DNA of 32,495 nucleotides from Oscillospiraceae bacterium (lineage in GTDB: Bacteria > Bacillota > Clostridia > Oscillospirales > Acutalibacteraceae): NCBI GenBank assembly GCA_015066205.1, contig SVOV01000031.1, forward strand, positions 1 through 32,495, read 5' to 3'. Made by a program: the position numbers and the translations under genes. Shown one piece after another: positions 7,732 to 15,780 of this stretch. The notes below the pieces were generated by a model. That model worked only from the letters and a program-made list of their open reading frames with translations, did no database searches and was not told the DNA's origin. How positions within the stretch are numbered: position 1 is the stretch's first letter; each line of letters begins with the position of its first letter.

Positions 7732-8817
7732 ATGAAAAAAAAGCATTCAAAAAAGACAATAGCGTCCGTTGTTTGCATTTTGGCAGTAATAACTGCCGTA
7801 CTTACAGCTGTTATTGTTTTTCAGGGCGAACTGCGGACTCTTTTGTCGGTCAATAAAAAGAGCGGCAAGGGAATATATGAAGTAAATTATGCCGCTGATT
7901 ATAAGCTTGATGAGCTTCTTGAAGCAGGAGGCGCCGCAACAGAGGAAGAGCTGGTTCAGTACATTCTGAAAACTATGCTGAAAGGACTTCCCATTGATGT
8001 TCCTTATGAAATTCCTAATCTTGCCTGTTCAATGTTTTATGCCGAAACACCCGACGGCGGTCATATACTCGGCAGAAATCTTGATAATCAGCAAACCGAC
8101 CTTGCAGTAGTACAAACAGCTCCAAAGGACGGCTACAAATCTGTTTCTGTTGTTAATCTCAGCTTTCTCGGTTACAATGAAAACTATACGCCCGACAAGC
8201 TTCTTGACAGAATAAATATGCTTGCCACGGCTTATTTCCCGCTTGACGGCATCAATGAAAAAGGACTTGCCGTCGGCGTTTTACAGCTTCAGGCACCCGC
8301 TACAGCACAAGATACGGACAAACCTGATGTGGGAACAACACTTGCAATAAGAGCAATGCTTGATAAATGCTCAAGCGTTGATGAAGCAATTGAATTTCTT
8401 AAAAGTGTGGATATGTATGCAGCGGCAAGAGGCTGTTACCATTTCCAGCTTGCCGATGCCTCAGGTAACAGTGTTGTTGTTTCCTATTCAAACAATGAAA
8501 TGATAATTACGGAAAAAACCGACGGTATCATATGTGCAACAAACTTTTATATTCACGATGTTCCTTTTGAATATGAAAAGCAGGGACTTGACCGTTATGA
8601 AATATTGAAGAAAAAGCTTACTGAAACAAATGCGGTATTGACTAAAGAAGAGGGAATGAAGCTTCTTGAGGCTGCTGAAATAACCGGAACACCTCCTGAT
8701 GAAAAAGGCAGGGTATATTCGACCCAATGGTCCTCCATATACGATCTAAGCTCACCTGCTCTTTATCTGTGCGCAGATATGGACTACGAAAACACTTATA
8801 TATATGAAATAGAATAA
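7732..8817 (+). CDS. Choloylglycine hydrolase/penicillin acylase-like Ntn amidase, membrane-anchored
   Basis: Members of this N-terminal-nucleophile superfamily cleave linear amide bonds, for example in conjugated bile acids, penicillin V, N-acyl-ethanolamines or homoserine lactones. From the ATG at 7732 the protein has a basic start and one hydrophobic segment (about 9-30), then about 65 residues, then C99-S-M-F-Y with R115 and D118. The spacing Cys+16 Arg and Cys+19 Asp equals that of C2, R18 and D21 in bile salt hydrolases. A TNFYIH segment and a closing TQWSS segment also fit. The nucleophile is internal, so activity would need self-cleavage before C99, as in acid ceramidase and NAAA. I chose 7732 over the ATG at 7723 because AAAGGGG lies 9 bases before 7732 but directly against 7723. 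The substrate cannot be read from the sequence. Confidence 0.85.
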   Translation: MKKKHSKKTIASVVCILAVITAVLTAVIVFQGELRTLLSVNKKSGKGIYEVNYAADYKLDELLEAGGAATEEELVQYILKTMLKGLPIDVPYEIPNLACSMFYAETPDGGHILGRNLDNQQTDLAVVQTAPKDGYKSVSVVNLSFLGYNENYTPDKLLDRINMLATAYFPLDGINEKGLAVGVLQLQAPATAQDTDKPDVGTTLAIRAMLDKCSSVDEAIEFLKSVDMYAAARGCYHFQLADASGNSVVVSYSNNEMIITEKTDGIICATNFYIHDVPFEYEKQGLDRYEILKKKLTETNAVLTKEEGMKLLEAAEITGTPPDEKGRVYSTQWSSIYDLSSPALYLCADMDYENTYIYEIE

Positions 8818-8820
8818 ATA

Positions 8821-8860
8821 AAGATCGGATGTAAAAGCTCTCGTTTTTACATCCGATCTT
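8821..8860. terminator. Bidirectional terminator between convergent genes
   Basis: AAGATCGGATGTAAAA (8821-8836) pairs perfectly with 8845-8860 around an 8-nt loop. T-runs are available on both strands, and it sits between the end of the amidase gene and the end of the leftward propeller gene. Confidence 0.9.
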
Positions 8861-8882
8861 TTCTGTTATTATGCACTTTCAC

Positions 8883-9833
8883 TCATATTTCGGCTTCACA
8901 GAAGCCTATACTTTCTCTGCCTCTTATTATGTCGGCGGCATTTCTCGCATTGAAATATATGCGAAGCCTTCCGTCATAATATGTAAGACAGCAGGCGTAT
9001 ACAAACTGAGCCATCCATCTGTGCTTTTCATCGGGAACGATAAGAGGCTTTACGAACTCGAAATTCTCGCCGTCCGATGAACGAAGAAGCATTATTGCGG
9101 AATGGCTTTTTCCGTTTTCACTGAAAAGACCGTTCTGCAGCCCTATATAGCAGTCCTTCAGCTTATATACCTTAATACAGCCCGAGCACAGGTTCAGATA
9201 CTTACTGTTTTTATCGGGACTGATAACAGGCGTTTCTCTTGAAACAAAGCCCTTATCGGGGAACTCACTTTCCGCGAATGTAATGTAAGTAGGCTCTGCA
9301 AAGCCGCAGTCCTTTATGAGCGTCTGTCCGCAGGAATAATATAAACGGTATTTGTCATCCGTTTTTATCAAAAAGGGATTGGAAATAGCAATACCCGTAT
9401 CACATTCCTCGTAGGCCCTTGTATGCTTTATAACTCTTTCGGGAGCACTCCAGCTTACAAGATCCTTTGACTTACACAGAAAAATCTCTGATTTCCACTT
9501 GACACCCACTGAATTCAGGGCATTGAGAAGGGGTGACCTTGTTCTTTCAAAATACAGATAATATTCCCCGTCAATTAAATTTATATCGGGGCGCATTGCA
9601 CGGTTTGTAATTTTCCTGCCCTTGCCGAAAATAACTCCGTCATCCGAAATATAATGATAAACTCCGAAAAATGTATGTGCAAAAAGATGCCATTTCTTAT
9701 CGGGGGTAATATCGGGAGTAAGAACAGAGGGGTCAGCAACCACCATACTCGGCAATCTATATTTCAGTACAGGGTTATTCTCAAAAAATATAAAATCAGC
9801 ATTCAGGAATTTTTCAAAAGTAAGATTCTTCAT
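8883..9833 (-). CDS. GH43-like five-bladed beta-propeller protein (GH32/43/62/68 superfamily)
   Basis: The 316-residue protein has the repeating blade pattern of the beta-fructosidase/GH43 superfamily: VADPSV near 32-37, MRPDINLIDGEYYLYF near 80-95, a SxDLVSW-like segment (SKDLVSWS), NPFLIKTDDKYRLYYS and DGRLRIYFNAR. Such enzymes usually hydrolyse beta-xylosides, alpha-arabinosides or fructosides using three acidic residues; likely candidates here are the Asp of VADPS and that of RPDIN, but I cannot assign the acid catalyst. There is no signal peptide, so it should be cytoplasmic. The ATG has only a weak ribosome binding site and starts 16 bases after the upstream gene, so translation is probably coupled. 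A non-catalytic sugar-binding or transferase-type propeller remains possible. Confidence 0.7.
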   Translation of the reverse strand: MKNLTFEKFLNADFIFFENNPVLKYRLPSMVVADPSVLTPDITPDKKWHLFAHTFFGVYHYISDDGVIFGKGRKITNRAMRPDINLIDGEYYLYFERTRSPLLNALNSVGVKWKSEIFLCKSKDLVSWSAPERVIKHTRAYEECDTGIAISNPFLIKTDDKYRLYYSCGQTLIKDCGFAEPTYITFAESEFPDKGFVSRETPVISPDKNSKYLNLCSGCIKVYKLKDCYIGLQNGLFSENGKSHSAIMLLRSSDGENFEFVKPLIVPDEKHRWMAQFVYACCLTYYDGRLRIYFNARNAADIIRGRESIGFCEAEI

Positions 9834-9849
9834 TTTTCTAACCTATATA

Positions 9850-10710
9850 TCAGAAATCGACCTTATAATGATGCACAAAAACACCGATAAGCTTATTGTA
9901 ATCAAGAACATGCATAACTGCACCGTCTTCGGTCTTAAGGAATGTCAGGCCCTCGGCTTCAACATTGTCACCGCCAACATTTCTTTCGGCAGCAACAGCT
10001 ACCTCGCCCGTTTCAACATTGAGGCTCAGTATATTCTTTATGTTACCGTTATCCTCAATATCATTGGAAAGGTAGAGCGTTCCGTTGTAAAATTCTCCGC
10101 CCTGAATACGGTCAAGAACACCGAGTCCCGAGAGCTTCAGCTCCTTTACAAGAGCCATGGAATTATTGACATCATATACATAAACAGTATCGGCATTGCT
10201 CCACTTTGAGGCATAAAGAAGACCTGTTTCGGTATCGACCGCACACCACGGAACACCGTCGTCATAGATCTCAACGGGAAGATCATAGACCTCGCCTGTG
10301 GCTTCAAGAGTTTCACAGTCGAAAACAACAATACAGGGGAAGCCCTCATCGGGACCTTCAACGGAAGCATAAATTTTTCCGTTATACCAGCTGATTCCGC
10401 CGATATGGTCATTTCCTCTGTCAGTACAGATATCGGGAAGAGGGTTGACATTTGCACATACCGGCTCCATATCAGAAACTGTTAATTTTGCAATAACATT
10501 CAGCTTGAGAGCTGTTATGGCACCGCTTGTATAATAATACTCCCCGTCGGTTGTTATTCCCTGGCCCATCATAAGAGCCTGATCGGCAACAAAGGTATCC
10601 TTTGAAATAAGCTCTGCAGTATCAGTGCTCTGAGCCGTAGGACTCGTAAGAAGAGTAAGAATAAGAAGCGGGAGCATCAATATGTACCTGAGTTTAAGTA
10701 AAAAATTCAT
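9850..10710 (-). CDS. Secreted beta-propeller protein of unknown function
   Basis: The 286-residue protein starts with a signal peptide (hydrophobic about 8-24, with a likely cleavage site just after the SPTAQS stretch). The rest consists of short repeating strands with motifs such as GGISWYNGKIYASV, DTETGLLYASKW, QGGEFYNGTLYLS and VEAEGLTFL, which is the look of a six- or seven-bladed propeller of the SMP-30/quinoprotein/YncE kind. I see no catalytic motif. AAAGGAGA lies 7 bases upstream of the ATG. It is the first gene of a two-gene leftward unit with the GH43-like protein. The roughly 280-base gap upstream contains AT-rich DNA and a small AGCCT/AGGCT hairpin at about 10740-10755, but I found no convincing promoter on this strand. 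Confidence 0.65.
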   Translation of the reverse strand: MNFLLKLRYILMLPLLILTLLTSPTAQSTDTAELISKDTFVADQALMMGQGITTDGEYYYTSGAITALKLNVIAKLTVSDMEPVCANVNPLPDICTDRGNDHIGGISWYNGKIYASVEGPDEGFPCIVVFDCETLEATGEVYDLPVEIYDDGVPWCAVDTETGLLYASKWSNADTVYVYDVNNSMALVKELKLSGLGVLDRIQGGEFYNGTLYLSNDIEDNGNIKNILSLNVETGEVAVAAERNVGGDNVEAEGLTFLKTEDGAVMHVLDYNKLIGVFVHHYKVDF

Positions 10711-10928
10711 AGATCTTCTCCTTTTATTTTTTTATTAAAGCCTTTCGACAGGCTCCATTTCCCTTGCGTTTTCTGAAAGCCGTAATCATCCGGATAAATC
10801 GCATCCGTTGTGCAGAACTCTGTTTTTAGTTTACCATAATAATACTTGGTTTTCTATGGTTATTTTTACTAATTGACAATTACACTTTTTGCATATTATT
10901 ACGAAAAAAGTTTATTTTTCTTTTATTA

Positions 10929-10957
10929 TTGTATTTTTATTTTCTTGGTGCTAAAAT
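10929..10957 (+). promoter_or_regulatory. Possible promoter of the CrtI-like/FNR-like operon
   Basis: TTGTAT (10929-10934) and TAAAAT (10952-10957) are 17 bases apart in a T-rich stretch. A second candidate, TTGACA at 10873-10878, has no -10 box at a good distance (TATTAT is 15 bases away). Confidence 0.45.
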
Positions 10958-10994
10958 AAATTGTATTTTTATGTACGGAGGTTATCTGATTTCT

Positions 10995-12551
10995 ATGAGT
11001 AAAAAATATGATGTAATAGTAATCGGTGCAGGAAACGGCGGACTCGGTGCAGCTGCGACCTGTGCGAAAGCGGGGCTTTCCACCCTGCTTCTTGAAAAAC
11101 ATAATATTCCCGGCGGCTCGGCATCTTCATTCGTGAGAGGCAGATTTGAATTTGAACCCTCCCTTCACGAGCTTGCAGGTGTCGGCAATCCCGAAGATCC
11201 CGGTGCTATTGATGAAACCTTCAAGCGTTTCGGAGCAGATGTTGACTGGATAACACACAACTCAACTTTCCGTCTTATCGTTCCCGCAAAAGAGGGTGAC
11301 ACTGATACATTTATAAACGAAAACGGCGTCGAGGTCACTGTTGATGCCCGTATGCCCTCAGGCTTTGAAGCATTTTCAAGAAAGCTTGATGAATTAGTTC
11401 CCGGCTCATATGACAGCTGTATGGCAGCTTTGGATATTGCATCAAGAATGTACGCAGCTCTTGATAAACTCGATAAGCCTCTTGAAATTCCCTCTATTCT
11501 TAAGGATGTTCCCGATTTTATGAGAATCACGGGACACACTGTAAATGATGTTCTCAATGCGCTCGGTATGCCCAAGAAGGCTCAGGATATTTTCTCTACA
11601 TACTGGTGCTATATGGGTGTTCCAGGTTCGATCTTTGACTATTTATACTATTCACTTGTTGTTAACAGCTATGTTAAAGCAGGTACGGGTATTCCCACTC
11701 TCAGAAGCCACGAAATGAGCCTTGCTGTTGATAAGGTCATCCGTGACAACGGCGGTGACATCTGGTACAATTCAGAGGTTACAAAGGTAATTATGAAAAA
11801 CGGCAAGCCTGCGGGTGTTGTCATCAACGGTGAAAAAGAGGTTTACGGCTCTCACTTTATCTGTAACACTCATCCCAATATCGCATGGAGCGAATTGTTT
11901 GAGGAATCAGAGGTTCCCAAGAAGCAGCTGAAAATGCTTAATGCAAGAAAGGTTGCCTGCTCACTTTCAACAGTTTATCTCGGTATCAATAAGTCAAAGG
12001 AAGATCTCGGAATCACCGACTATTCCGTATTTATTGCACCCGATTCGGATTCAGATGCACAGTTTGAGGACTGCCAGAACCTTTTCAACGGCTTCTGTAT
12101 AATAAACTGCCTCAACGAAATAAATCCCAACGGCTCTCCCGACGGGACCTGTCAGCTGTTCCTTACAACAATGAGCTTCGGCGATGTAATGAAGGATGTA
12201 AAGCCCGAGGAATATAAGAAATACAAGACAAAGCTTGCAGAGCATATGATAAATATCTGCGAAAAGGCTCTCAATATCTCAATCAAGCCTTATATTGAGG
12301 AAATTGAAATTGCTCTTCCTCCCACATTCTGCAGATACCTCAACACTCCCTACGGCACTCCCTACGGCTATATGCTTGAAAAATGGGACAGCATTATTCC
12401 GAGAACGATTCAGTATGTTCAGGATCAGCCCTTTGATAACTTTATGTTCTGCGGTGCAACTCAGGAAAGAGGCGACGGCTACGGCTGTGCTTACTATTCA
12501 GGAGAAAAGGCTGCTCAGCTTACTATCAAGGCTTTTAAGGAGGGTAAATAA
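10995..12551 (+). CDS. CrtI/RetSat-like FAD-dependent oxidoreductase
   Basis: The 518-residue protein has the dinucleotide-binding motif GAGNGG (11-16) followed by an acidic strand end (LLLEKHNIPGGSASS), and a C-terminal FAD segment around GDGYGCAYYSGEKAA. This architecture is that of phytoene desaturases, carotenoid isomerases and retinol saturases, which oxidise, isomerise or reduce polyene double bonds. In an anaerobe a reductive reaction is more likely than a desaturation, but the substrate is unknown; no carotenoid genes are near. I placed the start at 10995 (ATG, MSKKYDVIVIG) because family homology begins there. GGAGG lies 13 bases upstream, which is long, and an in-frame ATG at 10971 overlaps that ribosome binding site. 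The FNR-like gene starts 2 bases after its stop, which implies joint function. Confidence 0.85.
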   Translation: MSKKYDVIVIGAGNGGLGAAATCAKAGLSTLLLEKHNIPGGSASSFVRGRFEFEPSLHELAGVGNPEDPGAIDETFKRFGADVDWITHNSTFRLIVPAKEGDTDTFINENGVEVTVDARMPSGFEAFSRKLDELVPGSYDSCMAALDIASRMYAALDKLDKPLEIPSILKDVPDFMRITGHTVNDVLNALGMPKKAQDIFSTYWCYMGVPGSIFDYLYYSLVVNSYVKAGTGIPTLRSHEMSLAVDKVIRDNGGDIWYNSEVTKVIMKNGKPAGVVINGEKEVYGSHFICNTHPNIAWSELFEESEVPKKQLKMLNARKVACSLSTVYLGINKSKEDLGITDYSVFIAPDSDSDAQFEDCQNLFNGFCIINCLNEINPNGSPDGTCQLFLTTMSFGDVMKDVKPEEYKKYKTKLAEHMINICEKALNISIKPYIEEIEIALPPTFCRYLNTPYGTPYGYMLEKWDSIIPRTIQYVQDQPFDNFMFCGATQERGDGYGCAYYSGEKAAQLTIKAFKEGK

Positions 12552-12553
12552 TT

Positions 12554-13762
12554 ATGGCAAGTAAAATCAAAGCAATAAAGACAAATAAATTCATTCCCCT
12601 TCTGTCAGGCCGTCAGAAAAGATTTGAAGAGGAACAGGCAAGACTTCCCGAAATGCCCGATCAGGCATTTGTTATAGCAAGAGCTCTTCATCCTAAAAAG
12701 CAGTATCTTACAGTCAAAGAGGTCATTACAAGAACAGACGACTGCAAGAGCTTCGTTTTGGTTCCCGATGAAAAGAGAGGCACATCCGCTCTCGCTTATT
12801 TCGGCGCCGGTAAGTATCTCACTGTTTTTGAAGAGATCGAAGGCATGAAGATAACAAGAGCTTATTCAATTTCATCAAAGCCCAAGGATGCTCTCGAAGG
12901 TAAGTATATGCTTACTATCAAGCGTGTTGACGGCGGGCTTATGTCAAATTATATTCTCGACACCTGGGATGTCGGCACTGAGGTAACAGTTTCCGCTCCC
13001 GAGGGACATTTTGAATATCAGCCTCTCCGAGATGCAAAAACCGTTATCTGTCTTGCAGGCGGCAGCGGAATTACACCCTTTGTTTCCATGGCGGGTGCAA
13101 TTCTTGACGGTGATGAAGATTTCAATATGGTGCTCTTATACGGAAGCAGAAACAAGGAAAACATTCTCTTCTATGATGAGCTTCTTGAAATTGCTTCAAA
13201 AACCGACAAGGTCAAGGTTATCAATGTTCTCAGTGACAAGGATACAGATGTATCGGGCGACGGCTTTGAAGCAGGCTTCATAACTGCCGAGCTTATAAAG
13301 AAGTATGCTCCCGAAAACGAGCCTTATTCAGTATTTATCTGCGGCCCCGCAGCTATGTATAATGCTCTCGACAAGGAGCTTCCGAAGCTCGGTCTTGAAA
13401 AGAAATATATCCGCCACGAGATGTTCGGTGAATTCCATAATCCGAAAACACAGGAGGATTATCCCTCTGATATTCCCGAAACCGTTTCAATTACCGTTAC
13501 AATTCAGGATGAAACAAGGGTTGTAACAGGCTCAACAAATGATTCTGTTTTACAGATTCTTGAAAAGAACGGGATTTCCGCTCCCGCAAGATGCAGAAGC
13601 GGTGAATGCGGATTCTGTCATTCCCATCTTCTTTCAGGCAAGGTTTATGTACCGAAACACCTTGAATACAGAAGACTTGCTGACTTCAAGTTCGGCTGTA
13701 TACATCCCTGCTGCAGCTTCCCGCTTACAGACCTTGTTATAAATGTTCCCGCTTCCAAATAA
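12554..13762 (+). CDS. FNR-type flavin reductase fused to a plant-type [2Fe-2S] ferredoxin domain
   Basis: The 402-residue protein is an electron-transfer module: NAD(P)H to FAD to [2Fe-2S] to a partner. After about 50 residues of unknown role come the FAD motif R102-A-Y-S, GGLMSNY (127-133), the nucleotide-binding motif GGSGITP (169-175) and CGPAAMY (263-269). The C-terminal domain carries C347-x4-C352-x2-C355 and a distal cysteine, best C386 (30 residues further), as in plant-type ferredoxins; C382 and C387 are neighbours. AAGGAGG at the end of the upstream gene serves as its ribosome binding site. Because it lies 2 bases behind the CrtI-like gene, it probably passes electrons to that enzyme. 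It resembles reductase components of ring-hydroxylating or BenC/Hmp-type systems, but no oxygenase is present here. Confidence 0.88.
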   Translation: MASKIKAIKTNKFIPLLSGRQKRFEEEQARLPEMPDQAFVIARALHPKKQYLTVKEVITRTDDCKSFVLVPDEKRGTSALAYFGAGKYLTVFEEIEGMKITRAYSISSKPKDALEGKYMLTIKRVDGGLMSNYILDTWDVGTEVTVSAPEGHFEYQPLRDAKTVICLAGGSGITPFVSMAGAILDGDEDFNMVLLYGSRNKENILFYDELLEIASKTDKVKVINVLSDKDTDVSGDGFEAGFITAELIKKYAPENEPYSVFICGPAAMYNALDKELPKLGLEKKYIRHEMFGEFHNPKTQEDYPSDIPETVSITVTIQDETRVVTGSTNDSVLQILEKNGISAPARCRSGECGFCHSHLLSGKVYVPKHLEYRRLADFKFGCIHPCCSFPLTDLVINVPASK

Positions 13763-13768
13763 GCATTT

Positions 13769-13798
13769 ACCCGCCGCCCTTTCGGACAGCGGGTTTTT
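13769..13798 (+). terminator. Intrinsic terminator of the CrtI-like/FNR-like operon
   Basis: ACCCGC (13769-13774) pairs with GCGGGT (13789-13794), with partial inner pairing, and is followed by TTTTT. It lies 7 bases after the stop codon. Confidence 0.8.
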
Positions 13799-13910
13799 CA
13801 TTAGTAATACTTACTTTTTTGCCAACATTCTCATCCCCATTTTCGGAAGCGCAGGTGTTTTCTATAAATAGAAAATCCTTACGGTTACAAGAAATATCAT
13901 ACAGCGTATA

Positions 13911-13997
13911 AAAGGGTTTCTTGAAGATTTCAAAGCTTCAGGAAACCCTTTCTTCATCTTGTTTTATGCGGTCTGCACTTTTTTACAGCACCTTTTC
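13911..13997. repeat. Hairpin-plus-box repeat, copy B; also terminator for htrA
   Basis: AAAGGGTTTCTTGAAG (13911-13926) pairs with 13936-13951 over 16 positions with one G-U pair and a 9-nt loop. It is followed by GCGGTCTGCACTTTTTT and CAGCACCTTTT. Bases 13939-13983 match copy A (7585-7629) at 36 of 45 positions. On the minus strand the hairpin ends in TTTTATA and would terminate transcription coming from the htrA gene. Confidence 0.75.
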
Positions 13998-14000
13998 AGT

Positions 14001-15710
14001 TTACGGAGTATTTCCGCCGTAATAGTCATTGAAGAAATCCTTGAAATAATCTTCAAAGAAATTGCCGTAATAGTCTTCATTTCCGTTTCCTGAATAAGGA
14101 TAACGGTTTGTTGTTTCCTCTTCTTCCTTTATAACAGTGTCACCTCTGTCCTCAACAAGAGTTGCAACAACTTCGATCTCCTCTGAAGAATAGTCATCAT
14201 ATATTCTTACAAGTGTAAGAGTAAGCTTATCACCGACATTTGATTCTTCAATAATTTCAGAGAGAAGAGAAGCATCATCAAGAGGCTTGCCGTTTACTGC
14301 AATTATCATATCTCCCGCCTTGGCTTCAGTACCCTTGAGAGCACTGTCCTCGCTGATCTCATAGATAACTATTGAGCCTGAGGGAAGCCCCTTTATAGCA
14401 ACAAACATACCGTAAGAGCTGTATTCACTTGCAGCAACATATGTGATACCGAGCTTCGGTCTGTTTGAAACATAGCCGTGAGCCATAATCTCATTTACGA
14501 TTTCAACAAATACCGAGGAGGGAACCGCGAAGCCCATTCCCTCATATTCATCGGCAACTATCTTCATAGAGTTGATACCGACTACCTGACCGAAGGAATT
14601 TACCAAAGCACCGCCTGAATTACCGGGATTAATTGCGGCGGTATGCTGAATACACTCTGTTGTGTAGCCTGTTGCCGAGGAATTAACGGGACGGTCAAGA
14701 GCAGAAACAATGCCGTCCGTGAAGGAATTGGCAAATTCAACACCGCCGGGATTACCTATAGCATAAATAAAGTCACCAACGGAGATCTTGGTTGAATCTC
14801 CTATTTCAGCGAGCTTCAGACCTGTTTTTTCAATACGGATAACGCCGATATCAGTTCTTGTATCAAAGCCAACAAGCTCGGCATCATACTCCTTGCCGTC
14901 AAAAAGCTGTACACGTATAAGACCGGATTCTTCATTTATAACATGGGCACAGGTTACAATATAGGTATATTTCTTATCTGCACTTTCCTGAAAAAGAACA
15001 CCCGAGCCTTCGGATGCCAGAGCTTTAGATTTATCATAAACGAGAATACCTGCCGAAGCTTCCAATACCTTATTGTATATTGCCTTGGGAGTCATTTCAC
15101 CCTTTGAATCGGCAAGTCCTGTTTCAGGAGAAGCAGAGGTTACAAACTCTTCGACATTTTCACCTGAAGCAGTTGTTGTTTTTTCCTCTTCGGGCGGTGT
15201 ATCGGGAGTATCATTTCCGCCCATAACAACCGCAATAAGAGCTATAACAAGAAAAACGCAGACTGCACAAATGATTCCGATAAACACCTTTACGCCTTTA
15301 TTTTTCTTTTTACCGCCGTCATCAGGAGCTTTTGAATAGGCATATCCGTTATTGGGATTATTCTGCGGCTGATAAGGGCTCTGCCAATTCTGATTTGAAT
15401 AATTTCCGGAATTATTCTGATACGGGTATGAGCCTCTGCCGTTATTATAAGGAGTATAGGGATTCTGATATCCACCTGTGCTTCCCGTATTTCCGTAGGG
15501 GTACCTGTTATTCTGTGCATTGGAATTACCCCCGTTTACCTGCTGAGAGGCAGGCTCATCGGAGCCCCCTGAATTCACCGCTCTTCCGTGATAAGTACCG
15601 TCTTCTTCAAAAACAAATCCCTCTGATCTGCTTTTTGTCTCAAATGAAGAAGAGGAGCTGTCCGCTTCAGTGTTATCCTGATTTATTCTGTTTTCATCAA
15701 ATTCACTCAT
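14001..15710 (-). CDS. htrA: HtrA/DegP-like membrane-anchored serine protease with PDZ domain
   Basis: This is an S1C protease that degrades misfolded proteins on the outer face of the membrane. Residues 1-139 form a cytoplasmic, low-complexity region rich in Asn, Tyr, Gly, Pro and Gln; one transmembrane helix follows (about 140-163). The trypsin-like domain shows the triad H256 (VTCAHV), D287 (TDIGV) and S365 (NPGNSGG). A PDZ domain spans about 418-520. The tail from about 535 is unusual, with alternating acidic and aromatic residues (FFEDYFKDFFNDYY). AGGAAA precedes the ATG by about 9 bases. The gene lies 70 bases after the sensor kinase, so it likely belongs to the same unit and is a probable target of that two-component system. 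At 569 residues it is longer than the usual 400-460, because of both terminal extensions. Confidence 0.93.
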   Translation of the reverse strand: MSEFDENRINQDNTEADSSSSSFETKSRSEGFVFEEDGTYHGRAVNSGGSDEPASQQVNGGNSNAQNNRYPYGNTGSTGGYQNPYTPYNNGRGSYPYQNNSGNYSNQNWQSPYQPQNNPNNGYAYSKAPDDGGKKKNKGVKVFIGIICAVCVFLVIALIAVVMGGNDTPDTPPEEEKTTTASGENVEEFVTSASPETGLADSKGEMTPKAIYNKVLEASAGILVYDKSKALASEGSGVLFQESADKKYTYIVTCAHVINEESGLIRVQLFDGKEYDAELVGFDTRTDIGVIRIEKTGLKLAEIGDSTKISVGDFIYAIGNPGGVEFANSFTDGIVSALDRPVNSSATGYTTECIQHTAAINPGNSGGALVNSFGQVVGINSMKIVADEYEGMGFAVPSSVFVEIVNEIMAHGYVSNRPKLGITYVAASEYSSYGMFVAIKGLPSGSIVIYEISEDSALKGTEAKAGDMIIAVNGKPLDDASLLSEIIEESNVGDKLTLTLVRIYDDYSSEEIEVVATLVEDRGDTVIKEEEETTNRYPYSGNGNEDYYGNFFEDYFKDFFNDYYGGNTP

Positions 15711-15780
15711 AATTCGTTTCCTTTCTGTTTCTTGATGATATATTAATCATAAAAGTTTAAATATTCATTAAATTATGAAT

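Noticed and set aside
7732-8817. Calling this a bile salt hydrolase
   Set aside because: The nucleophile lies at residue 99 behind a membrane anchor. True bile salt hydrolases start at the Cys; only the superfamily can be supported.
10929-10994. N-terminal extension of the CrtI-like protein from ATG codons at 10929 or 10971
   Set aside because: The added residues do not resemble the family, and the ATG at 10971 overlaps the GGAGG that would serve the start at 10995.
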